Both the position numbers and the translations under genes were made by a program. Under the pieces are notes generated by a model. That model made no database searches. It was given only the letters and a program-made list of their open reading frames with translations, and was not told where the DNA came from. Shown here in pieces: positions 32,869 through 41,537 of a stretch of DNA of 43,521 bases (the first letter of the stretch is position 1; the number at the start of each line of letters is the position of its first letter). This DNA is from Alphaproteobacteria bacterium (GTDB lineage Bacteria > Pseudomonadota > Alphaproteobacteria > GCA-2731375): the NCBI GenBank assembly GCA_029937535.1, contig JAPYPT010000006.1, positions 1 to 43,521 on the forward strand. The letters run 5' to 3'.

Positions 32869-32955
32869 TTTATCCAAAGTTGGCAATTTTCCATACTATG
32901 TTCAGAATCATGAAAGTCACGATCGGTATTGGAAAAACCGCTGAGATTTGGAAGT

Positions 32956-33453
32956 TCAGCCGTTCGAGATTCGGCAGGAAATTTGCCAGCTGACTTGTCC
33001 GTTGCCCGATAACTTATCGTAATTCAGGCGTTCTTTCTTTGCCTGTTTTCGCAGTAAGGCGTCCAGTTGGTCACGAATTTCCGGGTCCAGATCATCCGCT
33101 TCCAAGGTAATCGTCATGGGCAGCTTTTTGGTCCGCTTCGCCGCCGGCCGTATCGCCGGCTTGGCGGCTGTTTTGTTCTTTCCCTTGCTGAAGATGCCAT
33201 CCCAACCGGAACGGTAATCGTCCGTTGAAACGGATGAAAAATAGCTTATGGGCCGGCTGGAGGCGGAGGACGCCTTGGCGCCACCATTACTACCGCCGCT
33301 GTCACCGCTGTCGCCGCTGTTGCCATCACCACCGTCGCTGTCGGTGGACGGTTTTGTCTCGGTGGAATCCGCTTTCGCGGTTTCTGCCTTCGGTGCCGGA
33401 CTCTCAGCTTTTTTGGGTTTCGTATCCGTCTGGGTCTTGGGTTTTGTTGCCAT
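32956..33453 (-). CDS. Protein with Lys/Ser/Gly-rich disordered N-terminus
   Basis: A 165-residue protein. The first 65 residues are low complexity: a Lys/Pro/Ala/Thr-rich stretch, then an Asp/Gly/Ser-rich run (DSDGGDGNSGDSGDSGG), likely disordered. The C-terminal 55 residues (from about PMTITLEADDLDPEIRDQLD to the end) form a conserved-looking folded unit rich in charged residues. No signal peptide or membrane segment. Composition returns to the usual high GC, so the island ends before it. Function unknown. Confidence 0.65.
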   Translation of the reverse strand: MATKPKTQTDTKPKKAESPAPKAETAKADSTETKPSTDSDGGDGNSGDSGDSGGSNGGAKASSASSRPISYFSSVSTDDYRSGWDGIFSKGKNKTAAKPAIRPAAKRTKKLPMTITLEADDLDPEIRDQLDALLRKQAKKERLNYDKLSGNGQVSWQISCRISNG

Positions 33454-33592
33454 CTTCGTCTACATACCGATTACTTAAATGTGAGGTTGGATTGTTCGGA
33501 CCCCTTTATCAACATTGCCGCCTTGGGCTCAAGCAAAATCTGACGCCGGCACGCTCCAGCGCGCGCCCTCAGGCCGCCGCTATCAAACTTTG

Positions 33593-34651
33593 CTATTCCG
33601 CAGCCTTCATGGTTCGATACTTCGCCCCGGCCCGAACCTGGCCCACTTGGTGATCGATGCCGCTGCGGCCGCCTTGGTTCTCGTAGACCTGGATTTCGGG
33701 CACGTCCGGGCGTTTGCCGGGAACATCGAGCCACAGGCGCATGAGGTGGCGTTCGCCGTCCGGGCCGTCACCATTCTCGAATTTTGTCCGGGCATGCAGG
33801 GTGGTGCGGTTGTTCATGAACAGGGCATCGCCCTGGCCCAGGCGCAGGCGATAGCTGTTGTCCCGGGCGCAGGCGTCGAAATAATCCAGCGCGGCAACTT
33901 CCTCGTCCGTCAGGGGCACGCCGCGTTCCTCGGCCCCGTTCTGCAAAATTTCGCGCACATAAAACACCGAGGTGTTGCCTTTCAGGGTGGAAAACACGGG
34001 CACGGCGTGGGGCGTGACGGCCTCGGCCTCGGGGGCCTGTTCGCCGCGCCGATGATAGGGGAACCCGCGATAGTAGATGGGCAGATATTCCGGATGCTCG
34101 GCCGCGATCTGGTTGTGCATGGCCAGCGCGCTTGCGATCACGGAAACGCCCCCCCGTGCCGCGGGCCGATAGCAGAACAATCCCGCCACCTGGGCCAGAT
34201 CCGTGTGCAAGCGCAGCTCTCGGGCGGAAGTATAGCCCCGCGCATCCTCCTCCTCGCCCGGCTTGGTCAAGTCCTGCACATGACCCAGCACATCGCCCAT
34301 GGCGCTTTGCGAGACGGCGATGCCAAAGTGCGTGCCGATGCCCCAATACATCATGGCCATGTCTTCGGCGCTGTAACGGTCCGCCGGCAGGCCGCGCAAG
34401 ACGACCATGCCGCGCCCGAACATCAACTCTTCCAGGATCCCCGCCAAATGGTCATCCAGGTCGGGATGGCGAAAATGCGCCGGCTCGATTTCAACCAACG
34501 ACAATCCCGCCTCCTTAACGGCGGCGAGCCGCTGCTCCAACGCCGCCACGTGCAGCGGATCGAGGTGGACCGAAATCATGTCCACGCTGTCAAAATCCGA
34601 CGCCGTCCAGGCTTGTGGGTACGTGAATGTCTCCGTCGCTATCTGTGTCAT
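33593..34651 (-). CDS. TauD/TfdA-family Fe(II)/2-oxoglutarate dioxygenase
   Basis: A 352-residue member of the TauD/TfdA family. The iron triad is visible: H-x-D in RLHTDLAQVAG, and the distal His in NRTTLHARTKF; the 2-oxoglutarate-binding Arg is probably in GERHLMRLWLD. GGGGAGG precedes the ATG. The N-terminal segment VLRGLPADRYSAEDMAMMYWGIG is typical of the clade. Members hydroxylate small molecules using 2-oxoglutarate and oxygen; the substrate cannot be predicted. All catalytic residues are present, unlike the truncated relative at 38809-39498. Confidence 0.85.
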   Translation of the reverse strand: MTQIATETFTYPQAWTASDFDSVDMISVHLDPLHVAALEQRLAAVKEAGLSLVEIEPAHFRHPDLDDHLAGILEELMFGRGMVVLRGLPADRYSAEDMAMMYWGIGTHFGIAVSQSAMGDVLGHVQDLTKPGEEEDARGYTSARELRLHTDLAQVAGLFCYRPAARGGVSVIASALAMHNQIAAEHPEYLPIYYRGFPYHRRGEQAPEAEAVTPHAVPVFSTLKGNTSVFYVREILQNGAEERGVPLTDEEVAALDYFDACARDNSYRLRLGQGDALFMNNRTTLHARTKFENGDGPDGERHLMRLWLDVPGKRPDVPEIQVYENQGGRSGIDHQVGQVRAGAKYRTMKAAE

Positions 34652-34741
34652 GGCCGCCTCCCCTATTCATCACCGATTATACATAACTTTTCGGCGATAT
34701 GGGGCGGATCATTTTCAGATCTATTGGCCCACCGATATTTG

Positions 34742-35041
34742 TCAGGCAGCGGGGCGGCCGGCTTTCTTGGTGAGGTCTTCCCATGACTGGCCGGTCGCGA
34801 TAACGCAGGTGCCGCCATTGGGTTTGGTGTAGATCATGGTCCAGCTACCGCCTTTCGAAGCCAGTATCTCGATCAGGGTGCCATTACTGGATAGGCCTAG
34901 CGACACCGGCTGTTCGGCGTAGTCCTTGCCCAATTTCAGCAATATCTTGTCCCGCTCGCCGCAGGGCACGCGTTGTGCCTGGGCAAGGCTGGGCGCCAAA
35001 GCGACAGCGGCGGCAGCAGCGGCGATCAAAATGCGTAACAT
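34742..35041 (-). CDS. Small secreted protein with two cysteines
   Basis: A 99-residue protein with a clear signal peptide (MLRILIAAAAAAVALAPSLA, cleavage probably after QAQ). The mature part of about 76 residues contains two cysteines (VPCGERDKILLKLGKDY and GGTCVIATGQSWE) that probably form a periplasmic disulfide. AAGGGA precedes the ATG. It has the look of conserved small periplasmic proteins of alphaproteobacteria, without a known function. The inverted-repeat element lies 80 bases upstream of the start. Confidence 0.75.
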   Translation of the reverse strand: MLRILIAAAAAAVALAPSLAQAQRVPCGERDKILLKLGKDYAEQPVSLGLSSNGTLIEILASKGGSWTMIYTKPNGGTCVIATGQSWEDLTKKAGRPAA

Positions 35042-35764
35042 GTTTCCATCCCTTCAGGCTTGATCCGGGCGTGATGAACGCCGCGAATTATGCAACAGAT
35101 TTATGCCGGCCTAGGCGAAGTATATCGGGAGCGGTCTTGTTGGAGGGGGCGAAGCCATAACGATACTCATACTCGGATACGCAACTCGGATACTCTTTAC
35201 ATAGGAATTGTGGCTTCCAATCCCGCTCCCGATAATTTGAAACAGATACTACGCAACAACCTAAGTCCAACACGGGTACTCAACGCAACAACAGGAGGTT
35301 TTTTGAATATCTAAACAAACAATCTCCGAACTAACTTGAGCATTATGGCAATAAAGGTAATAATAAATAGTTAACGTTCTGAGAAAAATTGTTAACACGA
35401 AATAATTGATGTTAAAAATTCGAAATTTCACATGAATTACACAAAGTCACAAAAATGTTATTCTTATGTAATCAAATTTACACGGAATTTAATGTTACAA
35501 AATTGACATATTAGCGGAAATTAGCTGATTTTTCCAATCCAGCGATAAATTTTTCTTGTTTTTGTAACGTGACCCCGGAACGCCGAATGTTGGCTCCTCG
35601 ATTGACTTTCCACGTAGTTTCCAAGGAATTCGTCATATGCCGATGGCTCACGGGAAAAAAATCACAGAATTTTGGCCCCGGTGGGTTCTCCTACATCGAC
35701 CGAAACGGCATTCCGTTGCTACAATGGGGCAATTCAATTCGTCCAAACGGGGAGATATCGGCAA
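35042..35764. other. Long non-coding, mostly A/T-rich region upstream of adhC
   Basis: About 720 bases without a convincing gene. It holds a 112-bp inverted-repeat element (35123-35234, listed separately), then roughly 35290-35570, an extremely A/T-rich stretch (44 G/C among the 180 bases at 35341-35520, about 24%). This contrasts with about 60% GC elsewhere. Two GTTAAC palindromes (35370-35375 and 35391-35396) lie 21 bases apart. The final part runs into the ribosome site (GGGGAG) of adhC. Short open frames here show no coding signature. Confidence 0.6.
35123..35234. repeat. 112-bp element with 12-bp terminal inverted repeats
   Basis: TATCGGGAGCGG (35123-35134) is a perfect inverted repeat of CCGCTCCCGATA (35223-35234). 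Inside, GAAGCCA (35151-35157) is a perfect inverted repeat of TGGCTTC (35211-35217). The loop carries two direct copies of ACTCGGATAC (35171-35180 and 35184-35193). It could fold as one long RNA hairpin or be a small mobile or MITE-like sequence. No clear target-site duplication flanks it. Confidence 0.75.
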
Positions 35765-36874
35765 ATGGAAGTACGGGCAGCCGTGGCGCACAAGGCAGGC
35801 GCGCCGCTTACCATCGAAACGGTTCAACTGGATGGTCCCCGGGCCGGCGAATGCCTGGTGGAGATCAAGGCCAGCGGGGTCTGTCATACCGACGCCTTCA
35901 CCCTATCGGGAGATGATCCGGAAGGCCTGTTTCCCGCCATCCTGGGCCACGAAGGCGCGGGCGTGGTGGTCGAGGTCGGCGCCGGCGTGACATCCCTGGC
36001 GCCAGGTGACCACGTCATCCCCCTCTACACACCGGAATGCCGGCAATGCGAATTCTGCACGTCGGGCAAAACCAATCTGTGCGGCGCGATCCGGGAAACC
36101 CAGGGCCAGGGTCTGATGCCCGACGGCAGCTCCCGCTTCAGCCTGGGCGGCGACCAAGTCTTTCATTACATGGGCACCTCCACCTTTGCCCAATATTCGG
36201 TGATCCCGGAGATCGCCCTGGCCAAAATCCGCTCGGATGCCCCGTTTGACAAGGTCTGTTACATCGGCTGCGGCGTCACAACAGGCATTGGCGCCGTCAT
36301 TAACACTGCCAAGGTTGAAGCCGGCGCCAATGTGATCGTCTTCGGCCTGGGCGGCATCGGGTTGAACGTTCTACAGGGCGCCCGCATGGTCGGGGCCAAT
36401 ATGATCATCGGTGTTGATACCAACCCGGGCAAACGCGACTTGGCGGAAAAATTCGGCATGACGCATTATGTTAACCCAGCCGAGCTTGGCGGCGATCTGG
36501 TCCCCCACCTGGTTGAAATGACCAAGGGCGGAGCCGATTACTCGTTCGAATGCATCGGCAATGTGGAGGTCATGCGCCAGGCACTTGAATGCTGCCACAA
36601 GGGTTGGGGCGAAAGCATCATCATCGGCGTTGCCGGTTCGGGCCAGGAAATCAACACCCGGCCGTTCCAACTGGTCACCGGCCGGGTCTGGCGCGGCACC
36701 GCGTTCGGCGGCGCCAAGGGCCGCACGGATGTGCCGCGGATCGTGGATTGGTACATGGATGGCAAGATCAACATCGACGACCTGATCACCCACACCATGC
36801 CGCTAGAGGAAATCAACAACGCCTTCGACCTGATGCACGCGGGCAAGTCAATCCGCAGCGTGGTGACTTTCTAG
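35765..36874 (+). CDS. adhC: S-(hydroxymethyl)glutathione dehydrogenase / class III alcohol dehydrogenase
   Basis: Zinc-dependent class III alcohol dehydrogenase of 369 residues, which oxidises S-hydroxymethylglutathione (the formaldehyde adduct) with NAD. It has the catalytic zinc ligands in [14 protein letters not shown] and LGHEGAGVV, the four structural-zinc cysteines in [15 protein letters not shown], and the NAD-binding [18 protein letters not shown] with the class-typical VDTNPGKR. The ATG at 35765 is chosen by homology ([12 protein letters not shown]) and a GGGGAG ribosome site; an in-frame codon at 35672 would add unrelated residues. No S-formylglutathione hydrolase or regulator is adjacent. 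Confidence 0.93.
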   Translation: MEVRAAVAHKAGAPLTIETVQLDGPRAGECLVEIKASGVCHTDAFTLSGDDPEGLFPAILGHEGAGVVVEVGAGVTSLAPGDHVIPLYTPECRQCEFCTSGKTNLCGAIRETQGQGLMPDGSSRFSLGGDQVFHYMGTSTFAQYSVIPEIALAKIRSDAPFDKVCYIGCGVTTGIGAVINTAKVEAGANVIVFGLGGIGLNVLQGARMVGANMIIGVDTNPGKRDLAEKFGMTHYVNPAELGGDLVPHLVEMTKGGADYSFECIGNVEVMRQALECCHKGWGESIIIGVAGSGQEINTRPFQLVTGRVWRGTAFGGAKGRTDVPRIVDWYMDGKINIDDLITHTMPLEEINNAFDLMHAGKSIRSVVTF

Positions 36875-36907
36875 AACGTGTCGAAGGTAAGCAGTTTTTT
36901 CAGCACT

Positions 36908-38611
36908 CTATTGTTCGGACAAACCGGCCTTGCGTAGCCCGCTTGCCAATCGCTCGCTGTCCCGTGCGGATTGAAACGGCCAGCCGCTGACGATGTCCGA
37001 CAATGTTGGAGATGCCGACCGTCCGCGCAGATTGACATAACGTTTCATGGTATCGGCAGCGTCGGCCTGGCGGCCCAACTGGCCATAGGCTGCCGCCAGC
37101 GGGATTAACAGGGCAGGATTTTCAGGATTGTTCTTGGCGGCGCGCGCCAAATATTTCGCCGCATCGCCAAAATGTTCCTCACAGTAGCTGGCGACACCAA
37201 GGACGTAGGAATAATAGGTCGGATAATGAGGGTCGAGCCGCATTGCTTTTCGGACCAATTCGACCGCTTCGCCCGCCCGCCCCACCATAATGAAGGCCCC
37301 GGCCAGGGTGACATAGCCGTCGGCGTTGTTGGGATCCAGCGCGATGCTGGCTTCCGCCTCGGCAATGGCTTTCCCATAGCGTTGGTTTTGGCGATGGACC
37401 TCGGAGGCGACCTGATGCGCCAACGCCGTTGGCCGGGCCAGCGCCTGGGCTAGAAAGTGCATGGCCTTTTTCCGCGCGGCACGCCGCGTCAGACCGAGGT
37501 TCTCATGCCAACCCTTTTCCCAGCTTTCCCAATAGGTCGATGCCAACGCGGCATAGGCACGGCCATAATCCGGATCGAGTTCGATGGCTTTGGTAAAAAA
37601 GGCGAGCGCCTCGACGATGGACTGCGGCGTTCTCCTGCGCAGGCGCGACCAGCCTTGCAGAAAGCGGTCGTAGGCGGCCAAATTCGTGGTTTCCTTGCTG
37701 CTCAGCCGGTTTTTCTCACCCGCCGTAAGCTGCAATCGCAGCGCCGAAACAATTCTCGCGGTGACCTTGTCCTGCAAGGCGAAAACATCCTCCATGGAGC
37801 CATCGTAGCGTTCGGCCCAAAGATGCTCCTGGGTCGTGACATCGATCAATTGCGCGGTAATGCGGATATTTTGGCCGGCGCGGCGGACCGAGCCCTTGAG
37901 GATATGACGGACCCCCAACTTTTTGCCAACCGTTTGCGCATTCTGCCCGGGATCGAGGGAAGCCTCATGGGCGATGACAAACAGACCGGAAATTTTCGAA
38001 AGATCGGTGCTAATATCCAATGCGATGCCGTCGGCAAAGTATTTTTGCGTCTTGTCATCGCTCAGGTTGGAAAAGGGAAGAACGGCGATTGAGGGCTTGT
38101 CGGGTAGCCCATAAGCCGTTCTGGCCGGCTCCTCGTGTCTGGAAATCTCCGACTTTTGCCACCACCAGACGCCGCTGCCGGCAATGATGATAAAAATGAT
38201 CGCCGCCAGCATATATTTGCGCCAAGGACCGTCGGCACGGCCAATTTTTGGCGCAAATTCGGCGTCGGGTAATTCCGTTTCGGGATCTTCATAGCTATCT
38301 TGGTAAACTTCGACATCACCGACGAAACGGAAACCGCGGCGTGGAATAGTGCGGATAAATTCCTGCCTTTTCCCATTATCGCCGATCGCCTGGCGCGCCA
38401 GTTTAATCGCCGAACTCATGGCCCATTCGGAAACGACCCGCCCGTCCCAAATGACACGGTTGAGTTCTTCCTTGGTGATCAAGCGGTCCCGGTGTTCCAC
38501 CAAATAGAGCAGCAGCGAAAATACCTGAGGCTCAACGGCCACAGGTGTTGCGCGTCTTCGCAGCTCATGGCGAACGGGCTCCAGTTCGCAGTCACCAAAT
38601 AGATAACTCAT
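36908..38611 (-). CDS. Winged-helix regulator fused to TolB-like and TPR domains (CadC-type topology)
   Basis: A 567-residue protein. An N-terminal OmpR/CadC-type winged helix (about 1-100) has VEPQVFSLLLYLVEHRDRLI and FIRTIPRRGFRFVG. One transmembrane helix (YMLAAIIFIIIAGSGVWWW, about 135-155) anchors it, and the C-terminal TolB/FlgO-like domain (LPDKPSIAVLPFSNLSDDK onward) with TPR repeats should face the periplasm. This is the topology of CadC-like one-component membrane regulators. GGAGGGGGG sits just before the ATG at 38611. The TolB/TPR half closely resembles that of the adenylate cyclase at 17953-20100. No target promoter could be identified. Confidence 0.87.
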   Translation of the reverse strand: MSYLFGDCELEPVRHELRRRATPVAVEPQVFSLLLYLVEHRDRLITKEELNRVIWDGRVVSEWAMSSAIKLARQAIGDNGKRQEFIRTIPRRGFRFVGDVEVYQDSYEDPETELPDAEFAPKIGRADGPWRKYMLAAIIFIIIAGSGVWWWQKSEISRHEEPARTAYGLPDKPSIAVLPFSNLSDDKTQKYFADGIALDISTDLSKISGLFVIAHEASLDPGQNAQTVGKKLGVRHILKGSVRRAGQNIRITAQLIDVTTQEHLWAERYDGSMEDVFALQDKVTARIVSALRLQLTAGEKNRLSSKETTNLAAYDRFLQGWSRLRRRTPQSIVEALAFFTKAIELDPDYGRAYAALASTYWESWEKGWHENLGLTRRAARKKAMHFLAQALARPTALAHQVASEVHRQNQRYGKAIAEAEASIALDPNNADGYVTLAGAFIMVGRAGEAVELVRKAMRLDPHYPTYYSYVLGVASYCEEHFGDAAKYLARAAKNNPENPALLIPLAAAYGQLGRQADAADTMKRYVNLRGRSASPTLSDIVSGWPFQSARDSERLASGLRKAGLSEQ

Positions 38612-38756
38612 GCCCCCCTCCAAACGCGCACCGCTTGGGATAAGGCACAGTCAAGCAATCATCACGTTAATGTCAAGCCACCTCCAAGCGGCCGATTTTC
38701 CGACGGCATATAATATTCCCGATTTCCCGCGTCTAACTGGAGCAAAGGATATTGGT

Positions 38757-38993
38757 ATGGACCAGCACTGGAGACTAACGAAAAGCGCAATATTTGGCCT
38801 AATTGGCGCTATATTGGCTTGGGCGCCCAACGCCACCGCCCTGCAAACGTTGCCAGATACAGGGAACGCCGGCCATCGGGATGCAGCCGCACCATGGGCT
38901 GATCGACCGGGGGCACGCGGGCCAGCTCTTCCGGCTGCATGGGCGGTAGGTTCTTCAGGGCCCGGGAATATTGAAAGGAATGCCGCGCCTTGA
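38757..38993 (+). pseudogene. Orphan signal peptide of a gene truncated at a junction
   Basis: ATG 38757 follows AAAGGA and begins MDQHWRLTKSAIFGLIGAIL, then AWAPNATALQ, a classic signal peptide with a likely A-T-A cleavage site. After about 38845 the frame is simply the antisense of the TauD-family gene on the other strand, so it codes nothing recognisable and ends at 38993. This looks like the 5' end of a secreted-protein gene that lost its body in a deletion or rearrangement. A TATAAT (38709-38714) lies upstream. Confidence 0.5.
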
Positions 38994-39498
38994 GGCCGGC
39001 CAGCCGTTCCTTCATATCATCCGGCAAGGCCTCATACGCCGCGAACATATTGGCGAACAGGGTTTCGCCGCCCGTCTCCGTTACGTCGACCCCGTGTAGA
39101 ACAGCGCCCAGGCTGGGTATCGCAAGGTAGGAGCCGTCAGTGTGCCAAAGCTGGGTCAGGGACTGATAACGCGCCGTATCGCTCTCCACCGGCAGGATCA
39201 CGTCGTTTTCATCCACATTGGAAACCCGGTAGATCTCCGGCAGATAGGCCGCACCCATGTCACTTTGCGGGAATACTTCAAGATCGGAGAAATTTCGGCT
39301 GAACCGGACATGTTGCGCATCGCTGATATCGGCGTCAGGGAAGACAAGAACATGATGGGCGGTGAAGGCGGCCCGTAGAGCGGCCAGGGTCTCGCCATTC
39401 AAGGGTTTCGATAGATCAGCGCCACGCACCTTGGCGCCGATGGCCGGGTGCAATTTATCGATCTTCATGTCCGTCGCATTTGTAAAATCGGTTGCCAT
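38809..39498 (-). pseudogene. 3'-truncated TauD/TfdA-family dioxygenase
   Basis: About 229 residues match the N-terminal part of TfdA-type dioxygenases. KIDKLHPAIGAKVRGADLSK is at the start and the H-x-D iron pair is in QLWHTDGSYLAIPSLGAVL. Homology runs to RRSLYLATFAGR and then stops: the last eight codons are antisense of the signal-peptide frame opposite. The distal iron histidine and the 2-oxoglutarate-binding arginine, normally within the next 60 or so residues, are missing, so the enzyme should be inactive. ATG 39498 is used; a later ATG at 39468 is possible. Confidence 0.75.
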
Positions 39499-39531
39499 GT
39501 CCAATAATCCAACGAAAGAGAGGAATTCGCC

Positions 39532-40311
39532 ATGATATTCGCTAAATCATTCGCCGAGGTCAGTCCCGACCGGTTCGTGGGCAAGCTGTTCAACGGTCAC
39601 ACCTATGCGCGAACCAATTACCTGGGCACGGACACCTCGCACCGGGACACCCCCCAGGCGCTGTTGGTGGAGCAATCGGCGAATTCAGTGATTCCGCCGC
39701 ATTTTCACGGCATCGACCAATTCCAGGTCGTGGTCCATGGCGGCGGCATGTTGGGCAAGCACGCGGTCAAGCCGGTCTGCGTTCATTACGCCAACGCCTA
39801 TTCGGGCTATGGCCCCCTGAACGCCGAGGACGAGGGCATTTTCTATTTCACCCTGCGCGCCCAGTCCGAACCCGGCGCATTTTTCTTTCCCGAGGGACGG
39901 AAATTTCAAAAGCCCAACGCCCGGCGCAATCTGACGGCGGATGTGGATGTGTTACCCGATGACGGCACACTGGCCGCGATGGACGGCATCGAACAGGAGG
40001 TCATCCTGCCGGCCGAGGATGGCGGTCTGGCGGCATGGTCCCTGCGCATGGGGCCGAACCTGGATTTCACCGGGCCGGACCCGGCCTTGGGCGGTGGACA
40101 ATATTACATCGTCATGAACGGCAACCTGGTCCATGACGGCGCGGACTACGAAAAATGGTCCTGCATTTTTGTCGAGCCGCCCGAAGACGGCCTTGCCGTC
40201 CACTCGGGGCCATCCGGCTTGGAAGTCCTTATTCTGCAATACCCTTTCTGGGAAAAGGGCACGGTTCTGGTCAGCGATGCACCGCTCTTTGCGGAAGACC
40301 GCGTGGACTAG
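39532..40311 (+). CDS. Cupin-like protein of unknown function
   Basis: A 259-residue protein with a cupin-type metal motif, VIPPHFHGIDQFQVVVHGGG (H-x-H then a distal Glu/Gln region). A second half (GQYYIVMNGNLVHDGADYEKWSCIFV) looks like a second cupin barrel, so it may be a bicupin. AAGAGAGGA precedes the ATG. It diverges from the truncated dioxygenase, which suggests a former functional pair. No substrate or named family is recognised. The stop overlaps by four bases the end of the convergent YeeE-type gene. Confidence 0.75.
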   Translation: MIFAKSFAEVSPDRFVGKLFNGHTYARTNYLGTDTSHRDTPQALLVEQSANSVIPPHFHGIDQFQVVVHGGGMLGKHAVKPVCVHYANAYSGYGPLNAEDEGIFYFTLRAQSEPGAFFFPEGRKFQKPNARRNLTADVDVLPDDGTLAAMDGIEQEVILPAEDGGLAAWSLRMGPNLDFTGPDPALGGGQYYIVMNGNLVHDGADYEKWSCIFVEPPEDGLAVHSGPSGLEVLILQYPFWEKGTVLVSDAPLFAEDRVD

Positions 40312-40754
40312 GTGTCCGCGGCGACCACGGGCGGCGCGCGGAACCGGGAGAACAAATTAAGCCGGGCCAAATAACTGCCGGCAATCAGCGCCAGGACGAA
40401 TAATGCCATTTTCGGGTCCAGGAATGCCAGTGAGGCGATCGCCGGCCCTGGGCACAGTCCCGAGAGACCCCATCCGGCGCCAAACATCACCGCGCCGGCA
40501 ACGAGGCGCAGATCGATGTCCCGCCGCGTCGGGAGATGAAAACCACCGCCCAAAAGCGGCCCGCGCCGTTTCAGGATGGTGCGGAAGGCCAAAACCGTCA
40601 CCGCCACGGCCCCGCCCATGACGAAAATCAGGCTGGGATCCCAATTTCCGGTCACATCGAGAAAACCAACGACCTTCGCCGGGTTCACCATGCCCGAGAC
40701 GGTCAGACCGAGACCAAAAATAATACCGCAAATCAGGGGGATGATATGACGCAT
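40308..40754 (-). CDS. YeeE/YedE-type (DUF6691) membrane protein, second of pair
   Basis: A 148-residue membrane protein with about four helices. GIIFGLGLTVSGMVNPAKVVGFLDV and GAGWGLSGLCPGPAIASLAF, with a conserved cysteine in LCPGPA, are typical of the half-size DUF6691 partners of YeeE/YedE proteins. These families transport sulfur compounds such as thiosulfate, with cysteines along the path. It starts four bases after the stop of its partner, so the two probably form a heteromer equal to one full-length YeeE. Confidence 0.87.
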   Translation of the reverse strand: MRHIIPLICGIIFGLGLTVSGMVNPAKVVGFLDVTGNWDPSLIFVMGGAVAVTVLAFRTILKRRGPLLGGGFHLPTRRDIDLRLVAGAVMFGAGWGLSGLCPGPAIASLAFLDPKMALFVLALIAGSYLARLNLFSRFRAPPVVAADT

Positions 40755-40758
40755 GGAT

Positions 40759-41205
40759 CTAGCCCCCCAAGCCGAGACGCAGGGCCGCCACCACCAATCC
40801 CGCAGTGCCCATGAAGATGAGCGTCGCCGTCAGGGAGCGCCGGGAAAGCCGGCCCAGGCCACAGACGCCATGACCGCTGGTACAGCCCGACCCCAGTTGC
40901 GTGCCATATCCCACAAGCAGGCCGGCGAATACCAAAACAGCCGTTTGTGTGTTTTCAGATAGACCGAACGGATTGATGTCGATGCCGCTTATATCGCCGC
41001 CAAGGACAGCATATGCGCCGGCCCCCAGGACGAGGCCCGCAAGGAACAAAACCCGCCACAAGCGGTCGCCATTCTTGAAGCTGAGCATACCGCCCAGAAT
41101 ACCGCTGATGCCGGCAATCCGCCCCATGGCAGCCAACATAATGACGGCCGACAGGCCAATCAGCAGCCCACCGAGTAACGCCGGCAGGGGCGTAAAATTC
41201 TCCAT
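40759..41205 (-). CDS. YeeE/YedE-type membrane protein, first of pair
   Basis: A 148-residue membrane protein with about four helices. The hallmark GSGCTSGHGVCGLGRLSRRS, containing two conserved cysteines, marks the YeeE/YedE sulfur-transport family. It is followed directly by the DUF6691 partner, the usual order of this two-gene unit. No sulfurtransferase, rhodanese or regulator is adjacent. Substrate assignment (thiosulfate or other reduced sulfur) rests on the family only. Confidence 0.88.
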   Translation of the reverse strand: MENFTPLPALLGGLLIGLSAVIMLAAMGRIAGISGILGGMLSFKNGDRLWRVLFLAGLVLGAGAYAVLGGDISGIDINPFGLSENTQTAVLVFAGLLVGYGTQLGSGCTSGHGVCGLGRLSRRSLTATLIFMGTAGLVVAALRLGLGG

Positions 41206-41537
41206 TCCGCGTATATTTCCAATCTTAGTTCATATGATGGTAGCGAAGTCGTCGTCGATGGGATCAAAAACCGAACATGATCGCCGTCCCAATAACTAAA
41301 ATGGGCTAATATTTGGTAACGACCAGCCGATAATTCAAACCCTCAAAAAATATTAGGTTCCAGTGCCCAGGAAGCGCTGGCTTGCATCTTTGAAAGCGGC
41401 AAATGACGAAACCTGGCGATCTTTATCAAAGGGCTAATTATGGCATGCGAAGTTGATCTATTTTTGATGGCGCCGGTTCGGCTGCCGCTCGGATGGGCTG
41501 AAACAGGAGAAAAAATTTCCGCTGGTTTGGTCCTGGT
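41206..41537. other. Intergenic region holding a gor-like 5' fragment
   Basis: About 330 bases without a gene. Positions 41440-41481 resemble the first 43 bases of gor (42636-42678): starting at an ATGGCAT, about 37 of 43 bases match with one deletion, and GGCGCCGGTTCGG is shared exactly. The one-base deletion breaks the frame. Upstream and downstream of this block no similarity is evident. The remainder is A/T-richer and holds the promoter side of the YeeE pair. Confidence 0.5.

Noticed and set aside
33290-33360. Repetitive CCGCTGTC-like stretch as a possible repeat array
   Set aside because: It is the codon pattern of the Asp/Gly/Ser-rich segment of the minus-strand protein; units are short, irregular and without spacers, so it is not CRISPR.
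35088-35273. Short minus-strand frame with several cysteines
   Set aside because: It coincides with the inverted-repeat element and has no ribosome site or family resemblance.
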